A DNA stretch of 64,000 bases from Nitrobium sp046350935 (GTDB lineage: Bacteria > Nitrospirota > Thermodesulfovibrionia > Thermodesulfovibrionales > Dissulfurispiraceae). Below, one piece after another: positions 35,325-44,347 of this stretch. Within the stretch, counting starts at the first letter, position 1. The number at the start of each line of letters is the position of its first letter. A program made the position numbers and the translations under genes. Under the pieces are notes generated by a model that did not search any database, was not told the origin of the DNA, and worked only from the letters and a program-made list of their open reading frames with translations. The stretch is from the NCBI GenBank assembly GCA_046350935.1, contig JAXLZK010000018.1, positions 1 through 64,000 on the forward strand. Reading direction: 5' to 3'.

Positions 35325-35918
35325 ATGGAAACCGGCTTTCATCTGAAGCACGGAAGAGGGGAAGAGGGCTTCACCCTCGTGGAGATCCTGATGGCGGTGG
35401 CCATCCTGATCGTGCTCATCGCCCTGCTCATCCCGAACCTCACCGGAGGGTCCGACAAGAGGAACGCGGCCATCGTGATGCGCACCGCGGAGGGCATTAT
35501 GTCGGGCCTTGCCAAGTACAAGGCGGACATCGGCGCCTACCCAGCGGCCCTCCAGTCTCTCTGGGACAAAAACGCCGTTGATTCCTCCATTGCCGATTAC
35601 TGGAAAGGGCCTTACCTGGATACCCCCTCAAAGACCAACGGGAGTTCTCCCACTCAGAACGTCGCCGACCAGAATATCGCGGGAGTCACCTACGAGTACA
35701 AGAAGGTGACGAGCAGCGGGGGCGGGAGCGGCACCTGCGCCGACTCCACAGCCATCGGCAGCAACAACTCCTCAGGGAACGACCATACGGTGAAGATCAC
35801 GGCCGTGCCCCACGAGACAGCCACCGTGGTGCGGGACAAGCTCGGCAACAAGATCTGCCTGTCCGACGCGAGCGGGGACACCACGGACATCTACTTCATC
35901 ATCGAGGAGGCCTGGTAG
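35325..35918 (+). CDS. Type IV pilin, canonical, locus 2
   Basis: A 197-residue prepilin. The leader METGFHLKHGRGEEG is followed by FTLVEILMAVAILIVLIALL, a textbook type IV pilin N-terminus with Glu at position 5 of the mature protein. The ATG at 35325 is preferred because AAGGAGG lies nine bases upstream; an earlier GTG at 35298 overlaps the pilC stop. The globular part has GGSGTCAD and KICLSD, offering one Cys pair for a disulfide loop. It directly follows pilC, as the major pilin usually does. Confidence 0.85.
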   Translation: METGFHLKHGRGEEGFTLVEILMAVAILIVLIALLIPNLTGGSDKRNAAIVMRTAEGIMSGLAKYKADIGAYPAALQSLWDKNAVDSSIADYWKGPYLDTPSKTNGSSPTQNVADQNIAGVTYEYKKVTSSGGGSGTCADSTAIGSNNSSGNDHTVKITAVPHETATVVRDKLGNKICLSDASGDTTDIYFIIEEAW

Positions 35919-35921
35919 GCG

Positions 35922-36671
35922 GTGCAGGCGGCCCTCGCAGTCATCCTTATCCTGGTGGCCTCCGCCTTTCTGTCCTCCTTTGTGCTCGGGGTGCTGGACA
36001 GCATTGCCGACTACTCTGTGGTGGAGAGGGAGGCCTTTTTAGACCACCAGGGAGAGAGTATCGGGAACTGGTACGAGGCAAACCTGGTGAGTATCGACGG
36101 CACGGAGGGTCAGGTCCTGCCCGAGGTGAGCAGTCGCTACGGAGCGGTGGTCCTTGGCTCAAAGCGGGTGGCCTGCGATTCCGAGGTGCAGGCCCATACG
36201 TATGCGGTAGTCATACCGGGTCTGGAGGGGATCAAGACGACCCTCGACGTGAATACCGGGGTGCTGATAAAGGGGAAGGATGATCAGGTCAGGGAGGTGG
36301 ACGGCTGTACTATCGGAAAGAAAAGATTTGCCGGATCCCGGAGCAGGGCTTACCACCTTGTGCTTGCCCTTGAGAGCTACTTCAGGGGGGAGATGCTCAA
36401 GGAAGGGTACGGCACCGACAGAAACTACTTCACCGATGCCGTATGCGGCGGAGGGGGCACGCTTGCCTGCACCGAGGATTCCCCCGCAGACGTGCTCACT
36501 GCTCCTCTGGGAGTGAGCCGGAGCGACTGCGAGGACGCCTACGGGTCCGTCATGCGCTTCGACAACTCCTCATCCATGGTGAACACGAGCACGCCTCCCT
36601 ATTCAGCCCGGATCGGGTTTGCCACACCCTGGGGAACGACCGTATGGACACAGGCGACAGCGGCCTTCTGA
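35922..36671 (+). CDS. Minor pilin-like or exported accessory protein, locus 2
   Basis: A 249-residue protein starting from GTG only 3 bases after the pilin stop. It begins directly with a hydrophobic helix (LAVILILVASAFLSSFVLGV) and has no clear Gly-Phe prepilin site, so it may be a membrane-anchored accessory protein. The exported part contains several Cys residues (VACDSE, DGCTIG, DAVCGG, LACTED, SDCEDA). The end (ARIGFATPWGTTVWTQ) resembles the ends of the large pilins at 37698, which share ATPWG. Its last 28 bases overlap the pilT-like gene. Confidence 0.5.
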   Translation: MQAALAVILILVASAFLSSFVLGVLDSIADYSVVEREAFLDHQGESIGNWYEANLVSIDGTEGQVLPEVSSRYGAVVLGSKRVACDSEVQAHTYAVVIPGLEGIKTTLDVNTGVLIKGKDDQVREVDGCTIGKKRFAGSRSRAYHLVLALESYFRGEMLKEGYGTDRNYFTDAVCGGGGTLACTEDSPADVLTAPLGVSRSDCEDAYGSVMRFDNSSSMVNTSTPPYSARIGFATPWGTTVWTQATAAF

Positions 36672-37672
36672 CTCTCATTGCCGATAACCTCGATACCGGG
36701 GGGCTGAGCGACTTCTACTTTGCTTCGGACTCGCTGCCTTTTGTCCGGGTGAATAAGGAGATTCTCCCGGCAGGACGGGAGATCATCTCCGATGAGGCCG
36801 TACGGAGGCTCCTTGAGGGGCTGGGGTATGCGTGCGACTACGGCTCACTGCCCCTGGACTTCGGGATCACGTACAAAAAGAGGAGACTCCGGTGCAATCT
36901 GGACAGACGCTGGCAGGGGCTGGACCTCACCATCAGGCTCCTCCCCTCTGCGATCAGGCCTCTTCGGGAGCTGGGGCTGCCCGAGTCCCTGCACCAGTCC
37001 ATGGAGCTCAGGCAGGGGCTCATCCTGATCTGCGGACCGACGGGCTCTGGGAAATCCACTACCCTGGCCTCCTTGATCGACTATGTGAACGGCCGGCACA
37101 GCAGAAAAGTCATCATGGTGGAGGACCCTATCGAGTACATCATCAGGGAGAAGAGGTCCATCGTGAGCCAGCGGGAGATCAGAAGCGGGGAGAGCTTCCA
37201 TCCGCATCTGCGGGCCGCCATGCGGCAGCATCCCGACATCATCGTGGTGGGGGAGATCAGGGACAAGGAGACCGCCTCCACCGCCCTGCAGGCTGCGGAG
37301 ACAGGGCACCTGGTGCTGGCCACCATGCACACGGACTCCACCCAGCAGACCGTTACCCGGTTCATCGACATGCACACAGATGAGGACAAGAGCGCCATCC
37401 GGTCCTCGCTCTCTTCGGTGCTGAGGACTGCGGTGGTGCAGCGGCTCATCAAGGGGGCGGGCGGTGCGGTGCGGCTTGCCTATGAGCTCTGCTCCGTGAA
37501 CAAGGCGATTGAGAACCTGATCAGAACGGATAAGGTCCACATGATCCCCAACCAGCTCCTCTGCTGCGAGGGGTGCGTTCCCCTGAACAGGACGCTGGAT
37601 GAGCTGGTACGGCAGCGCTTTATCTCTCTGGAGGAGGCAAGGCAGTATTCCAATGACAAGGATGCCCTGTAG
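36644..37672 (+). CDS. pilT: PilT-like retraction ATPase 1
   Basis: A 342-residue ATPase. It has a short PAS-like N-terminal domain with DFYFASDSLPFVRVN in place of the usual SDLH-type box. The motor has Walker A GPTGSGKSTT, the Asp box DIIVVGEIRD and the His box LVLATMHTDST. The VQRLIKG and RLAYELC segments match the PilT C-terminal region. The ATG at 36644 is preferred over an upstream frame extension that runs through the preceding gene. It would disassemble the locus 2 pilus. It is one of three PilT-like genes in this window. Confidence 0.85.
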   Translation: MDTGDSGLLTLIADNLDTGGLSDFYFASDSLPFVRVNKEILPAGREIISDEAVRRLLEGLGYACDYGSLPLDFGITYKKRRLRCNLDRRWQGLDLTIRLLPSAIRPLRELGLPESLHQSMELRQGLILICGPTGSGKSTTLASLIDYVNGRHSRKVIMVEDPIEYIIREKRSIVSQREIRSGESFHPHLRAAMRQHPDIIVVGEIRDKETASTALQAAETGHLVLATMHTDSTQQTVTRFIDMHTDEDKSAIRSSLSSVLRTAVVQRLIKGAGGAVRLAYELCSVNKAIENLIRTDKVHMIPNQLLCCEGCVPLNRTLDELVRQRFISLEEARQYSNDKDAL

Positions 37673-37697
37673 GACGAGCGCAAAAGACGGGTAGGGG

Positions 37698-38651
37698 ATG
37701 AGAGTTTCTGACAAACGGGGCTTCACTCTGGTGGAGATCATGCTCGTGGTGACCATTCTGATCGTGCTCTTCGCCCTTATGGCAAACCCCACTACGAACC
37801 TGCTCAGGTTCCTTCGGGATCTGGAGACCAAGAGGAGGCTCGATGCCCTTCAGCGGGGGATCGAGGCGGTCTACAAGGCCCATGCCTGGGAGGTGGACGG
37901 CAGTGCTGAGGCGCAGTTCGCCTTTACGATCGGCGGGACAGGGTATGCGCTCGGCAGCGGTGCTGCGAGCGACACCGGCAACCGTGCCGCCCTGAGCGCC
38001 ATAGCCTCTCTCTCCAATCTTGCCTCAAACGACATCGACCGGGACTCGATGCGCCAGGCGCTCCGGGTGTGGGTATCACAGCGGCTTCAGGACGCACGCA
38101 CGGGAGCCTCCTATCATGTCATTGCCTTTGTGTCGCCGGGGTGGAACGGGGAGCTTGACAGCTCCTTTGACTCTCCTACCGGGGTGCTTTCCGTGCGGGG
38201 GGACGATGCGGGGTTCCTGGTGTCGGGCCTTCAGCAGGAGACCGCCTTCATCGAGGAGACCCGAAAGCTGCTCGCTTCAGTGCGGGATGCTTACCAGAAC
38301 TACTTCACCGCGCTCTATCTTGCCGACAGTAACCGGAGCGTCTATGTCGACCGGTTTGCGAGCACAGGGGCGGACTGTGCGGCAAGCGGCTCATGGGACA
38401 GCAACTCGGGAGTGGGCAATACGAGCTGTACGGCTTCCGGCACGGCGACCGATACGGGGTTGAAGAACGCCCTCGGCCTGAGCGCAGAGAACGTGGCCAC
38501 TCCCTGGGGCAGGGAGCTTCTTGTGGATAACAGCTCGGCCTCTACCCGGAACCCCGATACCGTGGGGAACGAGACTCCCTATACCGCACTCCTTTCTGCC
38601 GAGCTGCCGTGGGGAGGGTCTTTGGTGGTGACGGCGGCGGGGATCTACTAA
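37698..38651 (+). CDS. Large type IV pilin-like protein, locus 2
   Basis: A 317-residue prepilin: the leader MRVSDKRG precedes FTLVEIMLVVTILIVLFALM, with Glu at position 5. It is larger than a normal major pilin. The exported part includes GLQQETAFIEETRKLLASVR and a Cys pair (ADCAAS, NTSCTA), and ends with ATPWGRELLVDNSS. It may be a minor or tip pilin, or a PilV counterpart for locus 2. The gene begins 25 bases after pilT and is followed by the secreted protein gene at 38729. Confidence 0.7.
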   Translation: MRVSDKRGFTLVEIMLVVTILIVLFALMANPTTNLLRFLRDLETKRRLDALQRGIEAVYKAHAWEVDGSAEAQFAFTIGGTGYALGSGAASDTGNRAALSAIASLSNLASNDIDRDSMRQALRVWVSQRLQDARTGASYHVIAFVSPGWNGELDSSFDSPTGVLSVRGDDAGFLVSGLQQETAFIEETRKLLASVRDAYQNYFTALYLADSNRSVYVDRFASTGADCAASGSWDSNSGVGNTSCTASGTATDTGLKNALGLSAENVATPWGRELLVDNSSASTRNPDTVGNETPYTALLSAELPWGGSLVVTAAGIY

Positions 38652-38728
38652 AACCGAGCAAGGGCGGTACTATCAATGTAGAACGGCAGTGCGGGTAAAA
38701 GATACGATGCGCCTGAGGGAGAAAAAAC

Positions 38729-40441
38729 ATGAGGATCGGACAAAAGGCATACGCAGCGTCTCTTGCTCTTTTTTTCGGTGTTTTTATTGAGCCTTTTTCC
38801 GTCCATGCAGCCGTTTCCGCAGGCAGGCAAATGAAAACGCTTTTTATTGCAGAAAGCTACGGGGTGAGCGCCGGATCGACCTCATGGAAGAGTGCGGAGA
38901 CCTACCTGACCAAGAAGGTGAACGCCGCCTACAGCCTGGGAGTCGGAGACGTCAGCCAGACCACCTTCTCCTCGGCCTCCTCGGCGATCAGCACTCTTGA
39001 AAACGCCCTTTCCTCTTTGGTGGATGCCTATAGCGACAAAGTCGCCGCCCACCTGGGGAGCGAAAGCTATGCCTTTGCCCGGGTGGACTGGTTCTACAGC
39101 TTCTATGATGCGGGGGACAGCAACACCCTGAAGAAGGCCTACCTGCCCCTGATCATCTACCCTGACGGAAGGGTCAGAAAAATGGGCATGCGGGTTGTCG
39201 CCTCTACTCCAAGCATCCTGTACTACATTTATATGTCCAAGGGGACCGGGGAGGACCTCCCTGAAGACTGGACGTATGAAGACGGAGGCGTCCTCTATAA
39301 GTACGTGCTCGACCAGGACTTCGCCCTTATCTCGAGCTCCCAGGTGGATACGGGGGGAAGATACGACCCCCCGGAGACACCCGAGGGGGACAGCGTCATC
39401 GACCCCGATTCAGGCCTGAAGCTCCTCATCAGCGAGGTGGTGAAGGGGGAGATGGTCGACAAGAGCGCCCTGTATTCGATCATCGACTACTCCCGGAGGA
39501 TAACGCCCCTGTGGGACTGTGATGGCCGGGGCAACTGCATCGCCCGGATCACGGTCGAGTCAGAGACCCGGGAGTATGCAAAGAAGTGCGGCAAGTCCCC
39601 CACCTATGAAAACAAGGGGAGGATCGGGTACACCCTTCAGTACCAGTCTGAGCGGTATTACGTGAGCACGGACGGCGGCTACACCATGACCGCCTCCTCC
39701 ACGGGAGAGACTGTCGCTCCCAAGGAGGACCCCTTCGACTGGCTCATGGAGAGGGAGGAGGAGCCCTCCTACGAGCAGGTGATCGACCCCTTCAAGGGTC
39801 TCACCCTCTACGACTTCACCAACGACACCTACAATAACCTCCCCTGTGCCTACTACCTCTATGCCGGGGCAGAGTGCGCGCAGGCACCTCTCCTGAAGAC
39901 GATAGAGACCTTCAGCATGGGAGGTTCGACAGGGTGGGATTCGGCCGCCTATACAGGCTACACCCGGTGTACTCTTCCGACCTGGACCCTCTCGGCAACG
40001 GGGACTTCTCTTGCCCTCACCCTCTGGGCTGACTCCGTTCCCGACGGTACGGAACTGGGGTGTACCTCCCGCTGCCCTCCTGACGGAAGCGGCGGCTGCA
40101 CCCTCTGGAGCTCCGGTTCGGGGTTCATCACCCTGCCGGCCGGTATGGCGTATTCGGGATCGGCGGCCAGTTTCGAGCCCCCTGCACTTTCGGGCCTGAC
40201 CGTCACGGCATATACGTTTACCGGGAGCGGCAGCCGGCTTCAGGTAGGAGAGACGCTCAGTAACGGAGCAACGATCAGTCTGGGAGCAATCAGCTTCGGT
40301 GAGGCAACGCTCTCGGGGGAGGTGACATTTCCGGTCGATACCCGCGCGCTGCCCAACTTCAGGATGGAAGCAGCGGGCAATGCCCTCAAGATCTATGACG
40401 GCACTGGTGCGTACCGGGGAAGCATCGAGTTCAGATGCTGA
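38729..40441 (+). CDS. Large secreted Cys-containing protein, possible pilus tip or surface protein
   Basis: A 570-residue protein with a signal peptide (cleavage near VHAAVSAG, residue 28). It is rich in Ser, Thr, Tyr and Gly, with Cys pairs spread along the second half (WDCDGRGNC, KKCGKS, LPCAYY, AECAQA, TRCTLP, GCTSRCPPDGSGGC and a last Cys at the C-terminus). The final 130 residues look like a beta-sandwich with repeated short strands. No family was recognised. It lies inside pilus locus 2 between pilin and pilP-like genes, so a tip adhesin or a recipient-recognition protein like TraN is plausible but unproven. Confidence 0.45.
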   Translation: MRIGQKAYAASLALFFGVFIEPFSVHAAVSAGRQMKTLFIAESYGVSAGSTSWKSAETYLTKKVNAAYSLGVGDVSQTTFSSASSAISTLENALSSLVDAYSDKVAAHLGSESYAFARVDWFYSFYDAGDSNTLKKAYLPLIIYPDGRVRKMGMRVVASTPSILYYIYMSKGTGEDLPEDWTYEDGGVLYKYVLDQDFALISSSQVDTGGRYDPPETPEGDSVIDPDSGLKLLISEVVKGEMVDKSALYSIIDYSRRITPLWDCDGRGNCIARITVESETREYAKKCGKSPTYENKGRIGYTLQYQSERYYVSTDGGYTMTASSTGETVAPKEDPFDWLMEREEEPSYEQVIDPFKGLTLYDFTNDTYNNLPCAYYLYAGAECAQAPLLKTIETFSMGGSTGWDSAAYTGYTRCTLPTWTLSATGTSLALTLWADSVPDGTELGCTSRCPPDGSGGCTLWSSGSGFITLPAGMAYSGSAASFEPPALSGLTVTAYTFTGSGSRLQVGETLSNGATISLGAISFGEATLSGEVTFPVDTRALPNFRMEAAGNALKIYDGTGAYRGSIEFRC

Positions 40442-40506
40442 GGGTTCATGAAATCCAGGGGAATAGACCGCTCTGTTTTTCCCGCGCTACGCGCTGAGGA
40501 GATGCG

Positions 40507-41454
40507 ATGAGACTGAAAGAGATGCTGACAGCACAGCTCAGAAGGAAACGGAGGGAGGACGAAGAGCCCGCCGACCTGGCACGGGATGCGGCCCGTGAGG
40601 TTTCCGCAAAGGAAAAGAAGGAGGCACAGAGTGAGGGGCAGGAGGATGCGCCGCCCAGGAGGCAGCGGAGCTCGTTTGCCCTGGCGATGTTCGTGGCCCT
40701 TGTCCTCCTGACGGGAGTAGTGGTCTATAAGAGGCTTCCTTCTGCCTCCCCTCTCTACAAAAAGGATTTTTCCGGCAAAAAACAGGATGCTGTCTCCCCT
40801 GCCTCCCCCCTGGCGGCGGCGCCTCAGGCAACAGGCTCCGCCGTCCCTTCTTCCCCGGTCCGGCCTAAACGGAGCATCTATCTGCCCGCCCGGGACATCC
40901 TCTCCGGAAGTGGCACTGCTGAACTCCAGAAGCAGGAGGAGCTCAACCGGCTCCTTGAGGCCAGGGTGAAGGAGTTGAAGCTCAAAAACGACATCAAGAA
41001 GATCGAGGGTGATATCGAGATTCTGCCCTTCCAGGTAACGGAAAAAAAGAAAGACCTTTCCGAGAAGATCGAAAAAAAGGCAAACCTCCAGCCCGTGCTG
41101 CTGACCGAAAAAGAGTCCCGCCCTCCCACGCTTTACTCAGTGCAGATGATCGAAGGGATCATGACCGGCTCCTTCACCCTCTTTACGGGCGAACAGGTGA
41201 AAGCCAGGGCAGGGGACTGGGCGGGAGAGTTCGTTGTCAGAGAGCTTACGCATACCTCCGCCTCCCTTGAGGGCAGAGGCGGCAGGAAATACCTGGTCTC
41301 GCTGAGCTTCCCTGAGCGCTATCCGGTCTCCTCCCCTCTGTTCGGGACCAAGTCTTCGGGCACCGGACCTTCCGCTCAGGCAGTCCCTGCAGTGGCGGCG
41401 CCTGCAAGCCGGCAGCCCGTTCCCGTATCCATCTCCCCGGTGGGAAGGCAGTAG
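40507..41454 (+). CDS. PilP-like pilus assembly protein, locus 2
   Basis: A 315-residue inner-membrane protein: charged cytoplasmic part of about 58 residues, one helix at about 59-75 (ALAMFVALVLLTGVVVY), a Pro-rich linker, a coiled coil at about residues 135-200, and a small beta domain with TLYSVQMIEGIMTGSFTLFT and GDWAGEFVVRELT. The last domain has the outline of PilP/GspC homology regions, which bind the secretin N-domains. The C-terminal tail is Pro/Ala-rich. The gene stands 65 bases after the secreted protein and 5 bases before the GGDEF gene. Confidence 0.55.
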   Translation: MRLKEMLTAQLRRKRREDEEPADLARDAAREVSAKEKKEAQSEGQEDAPPRRQRSSFALAMFVALVLLTGVVVYKRLPSASPLYKKDFSGKKQDAVSPASPLAAAPQATGSAVPSSPVRPKRSIYLPARDILSGSGTAELQKQEELNRLLEARVKELKLKNDIKKIEGDIEILPFQVTEKKKDLSEKIEKKANLQPVLLTEKESRPPTLYSVQMIEGIMTGSFTLFTGEQVKARAGDWAGEFVVRELTHTSASLEGRGGRKYLVSLSFPERYPVSSPLFGTKSSGTGPSAQAVPAVAAPASRQPVPVSISPVGRQ

Positions 41455-41459
41455 GGACC

Positions 41460-42410
41460 ATGTTTACGAGTCTCAGAAACGTTTGTATTCAGGTGGAGCC
41501 CTTGAGCCTTCCCGTCATGGTCTCCCGCGCCCTGGAACAGTTTGTCGCTTCAGGAGAAATCGATCTTCTGCCTGTGGTGGAAGGTGGAGCGCTGAAGGCC
41601 CTCTACTTCAGGGACTGTATCCCTTTTATCCTGGGCTGCGAAAACGGCAGGGCCTGTCAGAGCTACCTGCCTGCAGAGGTGTCCAGGGAAATGCCCTCCC
41701 TGGACATCAGGGCTGGGGAGAAATCGTCCATCGAAGCCCTGAAAGAGGCGGTCAAAGCGGAGTCCTCCCTCGCGCTTTTTGCCGAGGGGCTCTTTCTGGG
41801 CATTGTGCCTTTAAAGCAGCTCATGCTCTTTATCCACAAAAGTGAGATCAATGAGGCAATTACCCTCAACCCTCTTACCGGCCTGCCGGGCAACTACTCA
41901 ATCGAAAAGGAATTTGAGCGGAGAGCGGGCAGGGAGCCCTTTGCGGTCTGCTATGTGGACATTAACGATTTTAAAGTCTATAACGACCAGTACGGCATTG
42001 CCCAGGGAGACGAGGTGATCAAGTACACCGCCTATCTGCTGGTGGAGGCCTGCAAGGGGTGCTTTGTGGGGCATGTGGGAGGCGACGACTTCATCCTTAT
42101 GCTTCCCGAGAGCGGAGCGGCGGAGCTTTTCCAGAGCATCGGGGTATCTTTCGATGCCCATGTGCCCGGCTTCTATAGTGAAAGGCACCGTGGACAGGGA
42201 TGTGTAACGGCCAAGGACCGGCAGGGAGTGGTAAGGCAGTTCGGCTTCATGCACCTGTCCCTCGCTGCGATGGTGATCAGGGAGAAGTGCGGTTTTCAGG
42301 AGGTGACGGCCTCTCTTGCCTCCCTCAAGGAGTATGTAAAGACCGAATCCAAGAGCAAAGGAGCCTCTGTCCATGCATTCGACAAGAGAAAAATCAATCG
42401 ACCTGCCTGA
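41460..42410 (+). CDS. CBS-like plus GGDEF-domain protein
   Basis: A 316-residue cytoplasmic protein. The first 130 residues resemble a CBS-type pair (LPVMVSRALEQFVASGEIDL, LLPVVEGGALKALYFRDCIP). Residues about 138 to the end form a GGDEF domain: NPLTGLPGN, VDINDFKVYNDQYG and GGDDF at 207-211. GGDDF has Asp where diguanylate cyclases have Glu, and no RxxD inhibition site precedes it, so activity is uncertain; it may bind rather than make cyclic di-GMP. It overlaps the second pilT-like gene by 38 bases, which suggests control of pilus extension or retraction. Confidence 0.75.
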   Translation: MFTSLRNVCIQVEPLSLPVMVSRALEQFVASGEIDLLPVVEGGALKALYFRDCIPFILGCENGRACQSYLPAEVSREMPSLDIRAGEKSSIEALKEAVKAESSLALFAEGLFLGIVPLKQLMLFIHKSEINEAITLNPLTGLPGNYSIEKEFERRAGREPFAVCYVDINDFKVYNDQYGIAQGDEVIKYTAYLLVEACKGCFVGHVGGDDFILMLPESGAAELFQSIGVSFDAHVPGFYSERHRGQGCVTAKDRQGVVRQFGFMHLSLAAMVIREKCGFQEVTASLASLKEYVKTESKSKGASVHAFDKRKINRPA

Positions 42411-43386
42411 AGTGATCACCGCAGCCATGGAGCAGGGGGCCTCGGACATCCACTTCTCTCCGGGCAAGAGGATCAAGCTCCGGGTGGACGGCAGTCTGGT
42501 GGACTACAAGGGAAGCCCCGTGGTGGAGAGGTCCGACACCCAGTGCTTCTTCGAGGACTACCTCTCCTGGGGAGAGCAGGGCAAGTACGATCAGCGAAAG
42601 TCTTACGACACCTCGATCCAGATCGAGAGCACCCGGGCGCGCCTGCACTTCTACGAGACCATGGAGGGTATCTGCATGAGCTGCCGCATTGTGCCCCTGA
42701 TTCCGCGGCTGATGGAGGAGCTCCTGATCCCCCCGGTGGCGAAGGGCTGGATCGAGCAAAAGGGGATCGTGATCGTCTCGGGCCTTGCGAACATGGGCAA
42801 AACTACCACTCTCTCCTCGATCGTGCATTACCTGAACACCACCCGGTCGGAGAAGATCGTGATACTCGAGGACCCCATCGAGTATGTGCATCGTGACATC
42901 AAGAGCAGCATCTTTCAGCGGGAGATCGGGCAGCACTCCCCCTCCTATGCCGACGCTCTCAAGGACATCTCCCGCGAGGACACCAACACCGTAATCGTGG
43001 GGGAGGTGCGGACCGCTGCGGCCATGGACGCGGTGTTCGGGATGGCGGAAAACGGCCTCAAGGTCTTCACTTCGGTCCATGCTACGGGAGCGCTCGAAAC
43101 CCTGGAGAAGATCATCAGCCTGTTTCAGCCCGCCGACTACGACCGGGTGCATAAGAGATTGTCGTGGAACCTGGTGGGGATACTGAACCAGCACCTTCTG
43201 CCCCGGAAGAAGCCGGGGCGGGTGCTTGCGTGCGAAATCCTGACGGCCTCCTCCGACAAGGTGAAGACCCTGCTTCGGGAGGGGAAAATCCATCAGCTCA
43301 ATAGCTACCTGGACCCCGGAGACGGGGAGACCATGTGCTCCCTGTCCCGATACCAGCAGCTCCTGAGGCAAAAATGTTTATTGTAG
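42373..43386 (+). CDS. Divergent PilT-like ATPase 2
   Basis: A 337-residue member of the PilT/GspE superfamily. The ASDIHFSPG box and the N-terminal PAS-like domain are present. Walker A reads GLANMGKTTT, keeping the Gly-Lys-Thr core. The Asp box is altered: NTVIVGEVRTAAAMDAV lacks the usual Asp after Arg, and AENGLKVFTSVHATGA replaces the AETGH and TLHT forms. The changes may reduce activity or make it a PilU-like helper. It lies between the GGDEF gene, with which it overlaps, and traU, whose start is inside its end, so it joins the pilus locus to the second transfer block. Confidence 0.75.
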   Translation: MHSTREKSIDLPEVITAAMEQGASDIHFSPGKRIKLRVDGSLVDYKGSPVVERSDTQCFFEDYLSWGEQGKYDQRKSYDTSIQIESTRARLHFYETMEGICMSCRIVPLIPRLMEELLIPPVAKGWIEQKGIVIVSGLANMGKTTTLSSIVHYLNTTRSEKIVILEDPIEYVHRDIKSSIFQREIGQHSPSYADALKDISREDTNTVIVGEVRTAAAMDAVFGMAENGLKVFTSVHATGALETLEKIISLFQPADYDRVHKRLSWNLVGILNQHLLPRKKPGRVLACEILTASSDKVKTLLREGKIHQLNSYLDPGDGETMCSLSRYQQLLRQKCLL

Positions 43387-44306
43387 CAATTCGCGGGGTC
43401 ATGCCGGTGCGCCCTGTTACGAACGCTCTCAAGCTTTTTGTCGTGCTCATTCTCTTGCTCCTCCTCATCTTTCTCCCCTATGCCCCCGTGTACGCCCTTA
43501 CGGGTGACGGGGGCACCCTTTCTGCCTGCTACCCGGGAGGCTTCAGTCAGGTCCTTGCCGGGATCAAGCCCTTCATGACGGAGTGCGTTCAGTTCACCAC
43601 CCTGGGGAATTGCTACTGTGCGGGAGTGCCCTGCGGCGCAATGGTGAGCTTTTGGCTTCCCCAGTACGCAATCGAGGTCACCGGACATGCCAACACTACG
43701 GTCTTCCCCTTTGGTCTTCAGGACATCGTGAGCCCCGGCTTTCTGCTTGGCGCAACCCGGGAGGGCGGCATGGTGCAGGGGGAGACGGCAGGGAGGGTGA
43801 ACACCAAGTACCGGGAAGCGCACCTCTATGAGCTGTCCCGGGCTGAAATCCTCCAGGTCCTGGCGGGGCACCCCCACCAGGCCTGCATGGCCCTGATGAA
43901 CCTCGCTGCCGCAGGGAGGACCGCCTTTACGTCGGAGGCCCGGGAGGACTGGAGGAAAGGCAAAGACACGACGACTTCCCTTACACCCGCGGACATGCTC
44001 ACCAAGGTGGGCTCCTGGGGATACCTTTTCCCGAGGACAGGGTGGGTGCAGCACCCCTCCAACGTGACCGGAAGCCTGCTTCTGGCCTTTAAGGCCCAGC
44101 ACCTGGCTGCTGAGCTTTCGACCCTCTCGAAGCCCACGGTGTATGTGGACAAATACGAGATCGGCGGGCCTGTGTCCGGGGCCTGCTACCCGATAGGAAC
44201 GACCACAACGGTGCAGGAGCTGAATGCAAACAAGACAGGGTGTGCTGACCGGTTCGTGGTGCTCTACTGGAAGTACATCACCCTCTGCTGTCCGTACGGA
44301 ACGTGA
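43374..44306 (+). CDS. traU: TraU-like (PFL_4710/TIGR03756-type) conjugation protein
   Basis: A 310-residue exported protein. The start at 43374 overlaps the ATPase gene; a later ATG at 43401 is the alternative, and both precede the signal helix (LFVVLILLLLLIFLPYAPVYA split here at its centre). Family features are a Cys-containing segment (GNCYCAGVPCG), FWLPQYAIEVTGH, then AEILQVLAGHP, EAREDWRKG and GSWGYLFPRTGWVQHPSNV. These match the IGHP, S.LD..WR and WG..YPRTG motifs of the TraU-like family of integrative elements. It ends with a CC pair. TraU is a periplasmic protein needed for DNA transfer rather than for pilus growth. Confidence 0.65.
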   Translation: MFIVAIRGVMPVRPVTNALKLFVVLILLLLLIFLPYAPVYALTGDGGTLSACYPGGFSQVLAGIKPFMTECVQFTTLGNCYCAGVPCGAMVSFWLPQYAIEVTGHANTTVFPFGLQDIVSPGFLLGATREGGMVQGETAGRVNTKYREAHLYELSRAEILQVLAGHPHQACMALMNLAAAGRTAFTSEAREDWRKGKDTTTSLTPADMLTKVGSWGYLFPRTGWVQHPSNVTGSLLLAFKAQHLAAELSTLSKPTVYVDKYEIGGPVSGACYPIGTTTTVQELNANKTGCADRFVVLYWKYITLCCPYGT

Positions 44307-44347
44307 GGGGTTAGGTACGCGCGGGAAGGGGGAGGCCCGGACGAAAG

